A DNA stretch of 32,727 nucleotides from contig CACMRY010000008.1 of the NCBI GenBank assembly GCA_902616205.1, positions 1 to 32,727 of the forward strand, given 5' to 3'. The notes under the pieces were generated by a model. That model was not told where the DNA came from. It worked only from the letters and a program-made list of their open reading frames with translations, and ran no database searches. Below are positions 1 to 8,979 of this stretch, piece by piece. Origin of the DNA: an uncultured Pelagibacteraceae bacterium (GTDB lineage: Bacteria > Pseudomonadota > Alphaproteobacteria > Pelagibacterales > Pelagibacteraceae). Position 1 is the stretch's first letter. Every line of letters starts with the position of its first letter. The position numbers and the translations under genes were made by a program.

Positions 1-1464
1 TTCTAAAACTTTCGGTGTTACATCTGGATCTGGTTCTCTACACTCAGTACAAGTTTTTCGAGCCAATCTTTGTGCAAGAACTAATGAACAGGCAGCTGAA
101 ATTAAATAATCAGGCGTTCCCATATTTTGTAATCTGGTAATAGAACTGGGTGCATCATTTGTATGCAGTGTACTAAATACTAAGTGACCCGTTAATGCAG
201 CTTTCAATCCAATATCTACTGTTTCTTTGTCCCGCATCTCTCCAACTAGAATTATCTCTGGGTCTTGTCTTAAAAAAGATCTAAGCGCTCTATTAAAGTC
301 ATAACCAATATCATCTTTAATTTGAACTTGTCCTACACCATCTAATTCATATTCAACTGGATCTTCTGCTGTTAAAATATTTAAGTGAGGTTTAGATACC
401 TCTTTTAAAATACTATACAAAGTTGTAGTTTTTCCTGAACCTGTTGGACCAGTAACTAAAATTAACCCTTGAGTACCATGAATTGCTTTTCTTAAATTTT
501 TTAAATCGTTTTCTTCAAAATTTAATTGTTCTAAACTTATGTCACCAGCATCTTTGTTTAGAATCCTCATTACAATTCTCTCATTTGTTGCCGTCGGCAA
601 TATTGATAGACGAAGGTCTACTACTTTTCCATCTATCTTAAATGGAATGGCCCCATCTTGTGGCAATCTTCTTTCTGCAATATCTAATTTACCCATTATC
701 TTAAATCTGGTTACAACAGCTCCGTAATTTGAGTGCAAGAATTTTGCAAAATGCTCTTGCTCTTGTAGCATTCCATCCAATCTATATCTTACTCTTGCGC
801 TAAATCTGTAAGGTTCGATATGAATATCTGATACACCAGATTTAATTGCTTCTGCTACAACTGCAGTTGAAAATTTAATAACCTCAGACTCGTTCTCTAA
901 TGCTTCAATATCTTCTTCTGGTTTTTCATCTAGAACTTCTGCATTTTCATCGACTTCATAATCAAAGGTTTGTATTTTTTCTTTGTTTGCTTTTTGAATA
1001 GCTTCAATTGTAGTCTCACCTTCTTTCAAAAGTTTTTGAATAAAATCTGAAATTTGAGTAACTTTAGCTGCATGTAGTTCAATATCTTTTTTTGTTATTG
1101 TTTTTAAATTTCTCATTAAACTTAATTTTGAACTATCAGAAATTGCGATATGAAGAGTTTTTCCTTCGATTTTAAAAGGAGCAATAAAATTCATTCTCAC
1201 ATAATTTGATGGAAGTACTGATTTAATATCATCAGCAATAGGCATTGTTGTTAGATCTACAACTTGTAGAGACTGCTCTTTAACTAATAAATCTAATATT
1301 TTATCTTCATCTGTTAATTTCAACTCAAATACAGCATCTAGTTGAGATTTTTCACCCTCGGAAGAGGCTTTTTTAATATCAATTAAATCTTTTCCAGAAA
1401 TAATATCTTGATCAATTAAAATATTGATTAAATTAATTTCGGACTCTCTACTTATATCAATCAT
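1..1464 (-). CDS. pilB: Type IV pilus assembly (extension) ATPase PilB/GspE family, partial (3' end beyond window start)
   Basis: Manual reverse-strand reading from ATG at 1464 (ATGA overlap with the pilQ stop): MIDISRESEINLINILIDQD...SDIHIEPYRFSARVRYRLDGML...GPTGSGKTTTLYSIL...LTAEDPVEYELDGVGQVQ...RQDPEIILVGEMRDKETVDIGLKAALTGHLVFSTLHTNDAPSSITRL...RKTCTEC. Walker A/B, Asp and His boxes and the CxxC zinc motif are present. Not in the ORF track because it runs off the window. Confidence 0.93.
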   Translation of the reverse strand, partial: MIDISRESEINLINILIDQDIISGKDLIDIKKASSEGEKSQLDAVFELKLTDEDKILDLLVKEQSLQVVDLTTMPIADDIKSVLPSNYVRMNFIAPFKIEGKTLHIAISDSSKLSLMRNLKTITKKDIELHAAKVTQISDFIQKLLKEGETTIEAIQKANKEKIQTFDYEVDENAEVLDEKPEEDIEALENESEVIKFSTAVVAEAIKSGVSDIHIEPYRFSARVRYRLDGMLQEQEHFAKFLHSNYGAVVTRFKIMGKLDIAERRLPQDGAIPFKIDGKVVDLRLSILPTATNERIVMRILNKDAGDISLEQLNFEENDLKNLRKAIHGTQGLILVTGPTGSGKTTTLYSILKEVSKPHLNILTAEDPVEYELDGVGQVQIKDDIGYDFNRALRSFLRQDPEIILVGEMRDKETVDIGLKAALTGHLVFSTLHTNDAPSSITRLQNMGTPDYLISAACSLVLAQRLARKTCTECREPDPDVTPKVLE

Positions 1465-3011
1465 AATACTCTTGGTGCAATAAACACTAATAATTCGTCT
1501 AAGTTATCAGAATTTGATTTACCTTTAAAGAGATTACCTATCACAGGAACATTCCCAAGACCTGGGGTTTGACTTTTTTGATTAACAATTACGTTCTTTT
1601 TAATTCCTCCAATAACTACTATATCACCATCTGCGACTAATAATTTGGTTACTATCTCCATTTTATTGATTGGTGGTTCATCAGATTCTGCAGATCTATT
1701 TGGGGTATCATTGTTGACTTTAATATTAAGTAGTACATTTCCGTCTCCAATAATGCTTGGAGTAACCTCAAGTTTTAATGCTGCTTCTTTAAATGATGTA
1801 GTTGTTGTACCATCAGCTGTTGTTTGGTATGGAATTTCCTCACCTTGAGTTACAGTTGCTGACTGATTATCCAATGTGAAAACTTTTGGATTTGATATAG
1901 TCTTACCTAATCCTAAACTTTCTAGAGCAGTTATTTCTGCTTTTAGAACTCCCGTTCCAGTTCTTCTTAAAATTCCTATACCACTTGATGCACCAGTTGC
2001 TGCAAAGTTTGTTATACTATCTGTCGCTGAACCTAATTCTCCAACTCCATCTGCACTTAAATCAGTCCCATCAGCACTTCCTGAACTCGGACCAGCTATA
2101 CCTCCAGCATTTCTTCCTCCTCTTAAATAGTAACCACCTAATCTTGTACCTAATGCTCTTTCAAAATCTGAGTTAGCCTCAACAATAAAGGCTTCAATTA
2201 AAACTTGTTTAGTTCTAACATCGATTTCTTTAATTAGTTTGTCCACAACATCAAGATCTTTTTCTTTACCTCTTACAATAATTGATCTTGTTGTGACCTC
2301 CTCAGTAACTTGAATTGGTACAAATGCAGACTCTCCTGAACGTTGTGTAAATAACTCCTCCAATGTAGCTTTAGCTTGGTCTGGAGTAATATAATAAAGT
2401 CTAAATATTTCAGATATAATTGGCTCAACACTATCCTCCAACTCAACTTTTCTTTTTACTGCAGACGCTCTATCAGATTTATAATTTTCTTGTGATGTCA
2501 ACACTTCAGGTGAATGAATTCTTATTAAGTTTGAACTTACATCAATGTCTGATGCATAATTTTTCATGTCTAATAATGCTTGAAAAGCTTTGTCCCAAGG
2601 AACATCAATTAATTCTGCTGAGATTGCACCAGCAACTTCATCTCCAACTAGTACATTAATTTCTCCAATTTTACCCATCAAATACATGGTTTCTTTAAAA
2701 TCAAGATTCTTAAATTTAAAAGTAATTCTTTGTTTAAGAAGTGGATATGTATCTGGTATCAAAAGATAGTTTCTTTGAGCCTCAGATGAAATTTTTTTTC
2801 TTTTGCCATAAACTTTATCTCCTGATGATGGTTTTGGTCCAAGCTCTAAAGTTTTTTGTATTTCCGCTGCACCATCTTTTTTTATATTCTCTTTAATTAA
2901 TGGAGTGTTATGTTTGAAGGGCTTATTTGCACTTTTCATTTGTTGGCAGCCTACTAATACAACTGAAAAGAGAAATAATAATATTAGTTTATTAAATTTC
3001 CTAATATTCAT
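1461..3011 (-). CDS. pilQ: Type IV pilus secretin PilQ, short, with N-terminal lipobox
   Basis: The ORF track gives 1461..3041, but MNIRKFNKLILLFLFSVVLVGCQQ (start 3011) fits a signal peptide. STN-like domain (FKFKNLDFKETMYLMGKIGEINVLV), secretin N domain and C-terminal secretin signature (VIGGIKKNVIVNQKSQTPGLGNVPVIGNLFKGKSNSDNLDELLVFIAPRVL). Confidence 0.92.
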   Translation of the reverse strand: MNIRKFNKLILLFLFSVVLVGCQQMKSANKPFKHNTPLIKENIKKDGAAEIQKTLELGPKPSSGDKVYGKRKKISSEAQRNYLLIPDTYPLLKQRITFKFKNLDFKETMYLMGKIGEINVLVGDEVAGAISAELIDVPWDKAFQALLDMKNYASDIDVSSNLIRIHSPEVLTSQENYKSDRASAVKRKVELEDSVEPIISEIFRLYYITPDQAKATLEELFTQRSGESAFVPIQVTEEVTTRSIIVRGKEKDLDVVDKLIKEIDVRTKQVLIEAFIVEANSDFERALGTRLGGYYLRGGRNAGGIAGPSSGSADGTDLSADGVGELGSATDSITNFAATGASSGIGILRRTGTGVLKAEITALESLGLGKTISNPKVFTLDNQSATVTQGEEIPYQTTADGTTTTSFKEAALKLEVTPSIIGDGNVLLNIKVNNDTPNRSAESDEPPINKMEIVTKLLVADGDIVVIGGIKKNVIVNQKSQTPGLGNVPVIGNLFKGKSNSDNLDELLVFIAPRVL

Positions 3012-3429
3012 CTGCCTCCCTAATAACATTGTTAAAATCAATGATCACAAATTTCTTGTCTTCTTTTTCAAATATTGCTTCGTTTAATCTAAGATCTATA
3101 AGTTTTATTTTTCCTAAAAATTGTCCAAGCGTAATTGTCATTACTTCACCACCAGAATTTGCTAATGAAATGTAACTATTATCCTTACCTGATATCAGTC
3201 CAACAAGTTTAAAATTATACAAACTCATTTCGTCCTCTTCTTCTTCAGATGGCATTTGAGAATTTAAAGCACCACCTGTACCTTCATTACCCGCAAAAGG
3301 ATCATTCAAAGGAACTTCCTCATCTTCAGATATTTCTTGCGCAATTTCATTTTGGCCGTGGTTATCTGCAAAACTATTTGATGAAAAAATAAAAAATAAT
3401 AAAATCAGAAAAAGTTTAAAAAAATTCAT
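3001..3429 (-). CDS. pilP: PilP-like pilus assembly protein (no cysteine, so no lipobox)
   Basis: Position between pilO and pilQ; signal peptide ending SNSFA/DN; C-terminal PilP-like YNFKLVGLISGKDNSYISLANSGGEVMTITLGQFLG. Confidence 0.82.
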   Translation of the reverse strand: MNFFKLFLILLFFIFSSNSFADNHGQNEIAQEISEDEEVPLNDPFAGNEGTGGALNSQMPSEEEEDEMSLYNFKLVGLISGKDNSYISLANSGGEVMTITLGQFLGKIKLIDLRLNEAIFEKEDKKFVIIDFNNVIREADEY

Positions 3430-4054
3430 TTGGCAAACCTACAATTGTTAGTTCTCCACTTGCAACGACTGCTCCGTTAGGATCGTTTTGTACTACATTT
3501 ATGAGCTCTTTGTCAAAGTTTAGCATTTTTTTTGACCTAGATACTGCTCTTTTAAATTTAATATAGTTTAAAAAGTTACCCTTAATCTCATAATCTACAG
3601 GTATTTTGTAATAAGACACCATGCTTTGATCAAGTAGTTCCTGAGCCTGGGCAGCCACCCCTGATTTTAATACTGGTTGTGGTTTTTGCTTTTGTATTTT
3701 TGAAATTACTAATCCATAAGCTCCAGCGTACCTACTTAAACTGTCGTATAAACCCTCCACTTCTGCTTTAGAGTGAAATAGTGTTGAATTTTTTTCAACA
3801 ATAGGTTCCATTTTTTTTATTCTATTTTTTATTGTTATAATGTCATTTTCAAATTGCTGAATTTCCATTTGCTTATTTATTTGATCATCCAAAGTTGCTT
3901 TTTTTTCATTTACCATTGGCCTTAAAATTGCAAAATAAATTATTAGGAAAAGAATGATAGCTCCAATTCCAATTCCAAATTTAATTAAAGTTTTCTTATC
4001 AAAAGCTGCAAACTTTTCTTTTAAATCTTCAACAGTTATATTTTTCAAATCCAT
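3416..4054 (-). CDS. pilO: PilO-like inner-membrane alignment protein
   Basis: Start MDLKNITVEDL at 4054 (TAATG overlap with the upstream stop) preferred over 4075. One N-terminal TM (FGIGIGAIILFLIIYFAILRPM) followed by coiled coil and ferredoxin-like region. Gene order pilMN-O-P-Q. Confidence 0.85.
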   Translation of the reverse strand: MDLKNITVEDLKEKFAAFDKKTLIKFGIGIGAIILFLIIYFAILRPMVNEKKATLDDQINKQMEIQQFENDIITIKNRIKKMEPIVEKNSTLFHSKAEVEGLYDSLSRYAGAYGLVISKIQKQKPQPVLKSGVAAQAQELLDQSMVSYYKIPVDYEIKGNFLNYIKFKRAVSRSKKMLNFDKELINVVQNDPNGAVVASGELTIVGLPNEFF

Positions 4055-5760
4055 TAGATTTTCTCCAATATACAATTAATTAAAAAGCCTTTCATTGCAT
4101 TATTTGTGTTACCAGAGGCTGTTGATAAATCCATGCTTGCAAGAGATGCCTGTGAAATTAATTTTTTATTATTTAAATTACTAATTAACTTTAAAATATC
4201 CTGGTCACTCGCAGCAAGCCCTTGAATAAGAATTTGGTTAGTTCCATTAAAATCAAGTTTTGTAAATCTTACTCTTTTTGGAACTGCTGATGCAACCTGA
4301 GCCAATACTCTAAAACTTATTTTTTTGTTTGACTTAATTGATTTACTTAACTCTAAAGATTTATTTAATTTGCTGAGTTCTTTACTTATTTTTGCTAACT
4401 GATCACTTCTTTCTTGATGAGTTTGAACTATCTGAGAGTAATTGCTAATTTTACTATTTAAGGAATTTATTTGCCAGAATGATAAAGCAAAAAGAACAAT
4501 ATAAACTACTGACACTGTCCCTAATATTCCTTTAAATGCAAAATTTGAAAATGCTTTTGCCCTTTTTTGTTTTATCATCGAGTCTCTGTTTGGAAGTAGA
4601 TTTATATTTTTAACAGCTGTTACAAATTTAAAATATCCAAATACATCAAGCTTTCTAAATGCAAGACCCATCACTGTAGATAGATAAGATCGATTGTCTA
4701 ATTTAACACTTTCTTCAATTTGAGCAGGAATTTTTATTCCATCGAGTGGATCAAATAAATTAAAACCTGTATTAACTAAATTTTTTCTAAAACTTGCAAG
4801 ATAAGTTTCAACATTGGCTAAATTAGAAGTAACTTTTAAATTTCTGATTCTTTTTTCATATTTTGTTTCAAAATCCTGTACTGCTTGTTTTACTTGAGTA
4901 ATGTATCTTCTTACTAACGCATCCATCTCCTCTTGATTGTTACTTTCAATTAAAGTGGTTCTATCCTGGCCTCTAATAAATATATCAGTAATAATCGGAT
5001 TATTTTCATATAAAATCATTACATAATTCTCATCTAATCCAAATTCTAAAACAGCAGTCAAATTGGAATCTTCAATAGTCCCTGAAATTTGATTTATTTG
5101 GTCTACTGCAGATTTTAATGCAAAACATTTTACATCAATAATAACAGCGTTCATTCCTCCTTTCTTAATTATTTCAGTATAACTATTTATGTCTGCTAAC
5201 TTTGATGCCACAAATAATATATCCATTGTATTGCCAGTTTGATCTCTATTTATCACCTGGTGAAAAATAGAATAATCATCCAAGTTATCAGTAAGCTGAA
5301 CTAAATTCTCCCAAAGTGAATCTGTTTTTACAGCGTTATGAAGCTCTTCATCTGTCATTAATGGGCTTGTAACAACTCTTATAATTGCACTGGTTACTGG
5401 TATCGCTATTGCAGCATTAGATGTTGAAATTTTTGACTTTTGAATCGCAATTTTTAACTCTTCGGCAACTTTATCTGGATGTTCTAAAACTGATGAGTTT
5501 TCTGGCAAACCTTCAATTTTATGTGTATAAAATTTTTCTAAAATCCATTGATTAGATTTATTAGTTGAAATTTGAGCTAATCTAATTTCATTTGTAGATA
5601 AATCTACACCAACAATTTCCTCCCCTTTAACGGAACTCTTGCCAAGTCTATTTTTTATTAATTTACTAAAAAAATTTTCTTTTTTTGTAGATGATGCCTC
5701 TGGCTTTACTGAAGGAGCACTATCTTTTTTTTTAAATAAATTAGCAAATGGGTTTTTCAT
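4054..5760 (-). CDS. PilM-PilN fusion protein
   Basis: N-terminal two thirds is PilM-like (VGVDLSTNEIRLAQIS..., AIAIPVTSAIIRVV, actin-like fold family). After RKLDVFGYFKFVTAVK comes the PilN hallmark NINLLPNRD, a TM (GILGTVSVVYIVLFALSFW), coiled coil and PilN-like periplasmic domain, with no stop in between. Confidence 0.9.
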   Translation of the reverse strand: MKNPFANLFKKKDSAPSVKPEASSTKKENFFSKLIKNRLGKSSVKGEEIVGVDLSTNEIRLAQISTNKSNQWILEKFYTHKIEGLPENSSVLEHPDKVAEELKIAIQKSKISTSNAAIAIPVTSAIIRVVTSPLMTDEELHNAVKTDSLWENLVQLTDNLDDYSIFHQVINRDQTGNTMDILFVASKLADINSYTEIIKKGGMNAVIIDVKCFALKSAVDQINQISGTIEDSNLTAVLEFGLDENYVMILYENNPIITDIFIRGQDRTTLIESNNQEEMDALVRRYITQVKQAVQDFETKYEKRIRNLKVTSNLANVETYLASFRKNLVNTGFNLFDPLDGIKIPAQIEESVKLDNRSYLSTVMGLAFRKLDVFGYFKFVTAVKNINLLPNRDSMIKQKRAKAFSNFAFKGILGTVSVVYIVLFALSFWQINSLNSKISNYSQIVQTHQERSDQLAKISKELSKLNKSLELSKSIKSNKKISFRVLAQVASAVPKRVRFTKLDFNGTNQILIQGLAASDQDILKLISNLNNKKLISQASLASMDLSTASGNTNNAMKGFLINCILEKI

Positions 5761-5779
5761 TATTTAATAAATCAAATAA

Positions 5780-5814
5780 AGTTACTTATATATAAACCTA
5801 CAGTTTAAGTAACT
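5780..5814. repeat. Inverted repeat AGTTACTTA-N17-TAAGTAACT, 20 nt upstream of the pilMN ATG
   Basis: Perfect 9-nt arms at 5780-5788 and 5806-5814. Confidence 0.75.
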
Positions 5815-5856
5815 ATTAAATTAAAAGTTGAGTAGTTTGAGCATAAAATAAATGAC

Positions 5857-5870
5857 TAAATTGGGTCAAA
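5857..5870. promoter_or_regulatory. TAAATTGGGTCAAA motif, copy 1, between divergent pilMN and pilT
   Basis: Exact 14-nt match to 9684-9697. Reverse strand contains TTGACC, a -35-like hexamer facing pilMN. Confidence 0.5.
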
Positions 5871-5918
5871 TTAGTAAATTTTATGTAAGATTACTACATT
5901 TTATAGTATCAATTATCT

Positions 5919-6935
5919 ATGTTTGATAAATTAGAAGATCTTGCCAAAAATAATAAAAAAATATCCGATTTTCATATTAGAGCAGGATCGCCTTTAGCTT
6001 ACAGACAAACTGGTGAAATTATTATGGTGCAAGAAACGCCAGTTACTCCTCAAGATCTAAAAGATCTATTATCAATGAATTGTAATGAAGGCGAATTAGA
6101 AAAATTTGAAACAACGCATGAGCTTGATACTGCTATCACATTAGGTGGTTTAAGGTTTAGAGCAAACTTTTATAAAACGATTAATGGTCCTGCATGTGTT
6201 TGTAGGAGAGTTGAGAGTAAAATTCCAGATATGGATCAATTCAGTTTACCACCAGCACTTTATGATGTGATTGACTATCATAAAGGATTAGTTTTGGTAA
6301 CTGGCCCAACTGGATCAGGTAAATCAACAACTCTAGCTGCTATAGTAAATGAGATAAATAAACAAAGGACAGCGAATATAATTACAGTTGAAGATCCGGT
6401 TGAATTTATTCATAAGGATCAAAAAAGTATTGTTTCACATAGAGAGGTTGGAAAACAAACTCAATCGTTTGCTGCAGCCTTAAAAGCAGCTCTTAGAGAA
6501 GACCCTGATGTAATTTTAGTGGGAGAGATGAGAGATCTCGAGACTGTAAGTCTAGCATTAACCGCAGCTGAAACGGGTCACTTAGTATTTGGAACTTTAC
6601 ATACAAGTGGAGCACCAAGCACCATAAATAGAATTATCGACGTGTTTCCTCCTGAACAGCAAGCACAAATTAGAGCCCAAATTTCTACTTCACTTAAAAT
6701 GGTAGTTACACAAAGATTATTTAAAACAAAAGATGGACAAGGTAGATGTGGCGCTTTTGAAATTATGAAGTGCACTCCTCCAGTTCAAAATTTAATTCGT
6801 GAGGCAAAGATACATCAAATTCCAAGTGTGATGCAAACAGCGGTTAGAGATGGAATGATTACCATGGAAAAATCTATTCAGGATCTTGTAACATCAGGAA
6901 AAATTGACACTAGTGCAGCAAAAGCAGAACATTAA
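5919..6935 (+). CDS. pilT: Type IV pilus retraction ATPase PilT
   Basis: SDFHIRAGSPLAYRQTGEI; Walker A GPTGSGKSTTLAAI; ITVEDPVEFIH; LREDPDVILVGEMRDLETVSLALTAAETGHLVFGTLHTSGAPSTINRIIDVFP. PilT-type signatures. Confidence 0.95.
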   Translation: MFDKLEDLAKNNKKISDFHIRAGSPLAYRQTGEIIMVQETPVTPQDLKDLLSMNCNEGELEKFETTHELDTAITLGGLRFRANFYKTINGPACVCRRVESKIPDMDQFSLPPALYDVIDYHKGLVLVTGPTGSGKSTTLAAIVNEINKQRTANIITVEDPVEFIHKDQKSIVSHREVGKQTQSFAAALKAALREDPDVILVGEMRDLETVSLALTAAETGHLVFGTLHTSGAPSTINRIIDVFPPEQQAQIRAQISTSLKMVVTQRLFKTKDGQGRCGAFEIMKCTPPVQNLIREAKIHQIPSVMQTAVRDGMITMEKSIQDLVTSGKIDTSAAKAEH

Positions 6936-7578
6936 AGGTTTTACTCTCTTAGAATTATTAGTGATAATTGCAATTATAGGAGTAGTTGCAGGAATGGGTT
7001 TACCACAATTTGAAAAATGGAGTATGGATAGACTGGTTAGAACTCAAGCTGAAAAAGTTGCCTCAATCTTAAGTGTAGCAAGTACTCAAGTTGAAAGAGG
7101 ATCATATCCATATGTTAGAGTAGAATTTGAAACGGATAAGTTGATCACCGTGAAAGGTATCGACGCTACTACTCTTTCTAATAAACTCAATGCTAACAAA
7201 AAACCAACTTGTGTCAGTACAGACATGGATGGCTCTGATACCATAACATCATTATCATTGGATGAAGATGTGTATGTCTATCATTTAGTAAAAAATGCAG
7301 CGATTTGTTTTTCAAAAGGTGGTAAGTACTTTAAACAATTTGGAAGCGCAGATAGTCAATATAATAGTACTTTAGACAAAGTATCATTAACAAATAATTT
7401 AATTGTAATTTGTCATCAAAGAGTAACAACATGCAATCCCCCAACAAAAAAATTTTTGCCACTACAGACTGCAACCAAAGATGGGAATTTTCCTGTATAT
7501 TTAGTAAAATATTCAAGATTTGGTATAATAAATAAATACAAATATTCTTACGAAAAAAATGACTATATTAACCAATAA
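6904..7578 (+). CDS. FimT/GspH-type prepilin-like protein
   Basis: Prepilin motif NIKG|FTLLELLVIIAIIGVVAGMGLPQF. The ORF-track start at 6904 is TTG and overlaps the pilT end; GTG at 6913 (MQQKQNIKG) is an alternative start. Confidence 0.85.
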   Translation: MTLVQQKQNIKGFTLLELLVIIAIIGVVAGMGLPQFEKWSMDRLVRTQAEKVASILSVASTQVERGSYPYVRVEFETDKLITVKGIDATTLSNKLNANKKPTCVSTDMDGSDTITSLSLDEDVYVYHLVKNAAICFSKGGKYFKQFGSADSQYNSTLDKVSLTNNLIVICHQRVTTCNPPTKKFLPLQTATKDGNFPVYLVKYSRFGIINKYKYSYEKNDYINQ

Positions 7579-8101
7579 ATACAGAAACAGAGACTCAGAA
7601 AAGGGTATAACTTTGTTGGAGGCTATTGTTGCAACAGCAATAATTGGTATTGGTTTTGTGGCTGTATTTCAAATGGTTCAGTACTCGGTAAGATCTATTG
7701 ATGTTTCTGGCGAAAGAACAAAGGCAAACTATATTGTAGGAACAATTGCTGAGGATATTTTTGCTTATAAAAAACAGGAAAAGGCCTCAAAAACCTTCAT
7801 GGACGCATTAAAAGACAATCAATGGAAAGTTGAAACTTGTACAGATGGATCTAATTCAAATCCATCTGCAAACATTGCAGAAGATAATATAAGGAATAAA
7901 TGGAATGCAAAAGTATCAAAAGGCGTTTTGAAATGCGTTGATGGAGCAAAAGATAAAAAAGTATTAACTATGCATCTAATGTGCAAAACGGGTTGCCCAG
8001 TAAGTAATCCTACAGCATACGACAAAGTTTATGTGGGAAGAATGGAAATTAATATGAATAGTGGCAATAAGACAAAATATTTATATTTCCAAGTAAAATA
8101 A
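7559..8101 (+). CDS. PilV-like minor prepilin
   Basis: Type III signal EKG|ITLLEAIVATAIIGIGFVAVFQM; overlaps the preceding gene and abuts the next (TAATG). Confidence 0.83.
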   Translation: MTILTNKYRNRDSEKGITLLEAIVATAIIGIGFVAVFQMVQYSVRSIDVSGERTKANYIVGTIAEDIFAYKKQEKASKTFMDALKDNQWKVETCTDGSNSNPSANIAEDNIRNKWNAKVSKGVLKCVDGAKDKKVLTMHLMCKTGCPVSNPTAYDKVYVGRMEINMNSGNKTKYLYFQVK

Positions 8102-8979
8102 TGAAAAAGAAATTTAGTAAAATTTCTGGTCTTACTTTAATAGAAATTTTAATTGCAATTGTAATATCTAGCTTGATGATGGCTGCTATGTTTACATCTT
8201 ATTCAGTTGTGAATAGTACTTATAGACAAGTAACTGATAGAGCAAAAATTTCACAAGCAGGTCGAGATCTTGTTGGTCAAATTTTAAGAGAAGTTAGAAT
8301 GGCTGGGTATAAGTATTTCAATGACAATATTGCTGCTGACGAATCTCATGTACCAATTAAGATTACTAAACGAAAGGGTTTTGGTGATGCGGGAACAAAA
8401 GTTCCAAAAGAATTTGAAGAGGTCGGATGTGATACTTTAGAAATTGTTTACGGAAGTGTTGATTATGACAGTGATGCTGACGAGGACAAAAAATATACTT
8501 ATACAAGATATAAAATTAAATATTGGTGTGAGGCATCTGCAAAAATTGATCCATTTACAGATAAAGAAATAAAAGGTTTTAAGGTTTTGAAAGCTAGAGA
8601 AAAATGGGATGGTTCCAAATTTAGTGCACTTTCAACAGATGACACTCTTTTTGACAGAGAGGAAGTTTTAGATTTTGTCCAAGATATGGTTTTTGTTCCT
8701 TTAGATGAAAATGGAAAAAGAATTGATGCAGATAGCAGTGGTAAGTATACAAATGCACAAGTTGTACCAAGTTCTGGTAAGGAATACGATGTTAGAACAG
8801 TTGATATTGGATTAATTGTTAGATCAACTAGACCTTTTTATAGAGATGATAAAAGGTCAGGAGCTATTCGAAAGATTATCTCCTTAACATCTGGGCGAGA
8901 CATATCAGAAGAGGATAGATATTTAAGAGACATAATTACAGTTACCGCTAACGCAAGAAATGTTGGAATTGAACAATGA
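8101..8979 (+). CDS. PilW-like minor prepilin
   Basis: KISG|LTLIEILIAIVISSLMMAAMF plus PilW-like GQILREVRMAGY; position between the PilV- and PilX-like genes. Confidence 0.85.
   Translation: MKKKFSKISGLTLIEILIAIVISSLMMAAMFTSYSVVNSTYRQVTDRAKISQAGRDLVGQILREVRMAGYKYFNDNIAADESHVPIKITKRKGFGDAGTKVPKEFEEVGCDTLEIVYGSVDYDSDADEDKKYTYTRYKIKYWCEASAKIDPFTDKEIKGFKVLKAREKWDGSKFSALSTDDTLFDREEVLDFVQDMVFVPLDENGKRIDADSSGKYTNAQVVPSSGKEYDVRTVDIGLIVRSTRPFYRDDKRSGAIRKIISLTSGRDISEEDRYLRDIITVTANARNVGIEQ

Noticed and set aside
539-727. Plus-strand ORF of 62 aa
   Set aside because: Antisense to the clearly coding pilB partial gene; composition is a reverse-complement shadow.
1645-2659. Plus-strand ORFs 1645..1848, 1876..2130, 1985..2176, 2420..2659
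   Set aside because: All antisense to pilQ, overlapping each other, low-complexity translations; no independent support.
6578-8025. Minus-strand ORFs 6578..6775, 7331..7516, 7819..8025
   Set aside because: Antisense shadows of pilT and the minor pilin genes.
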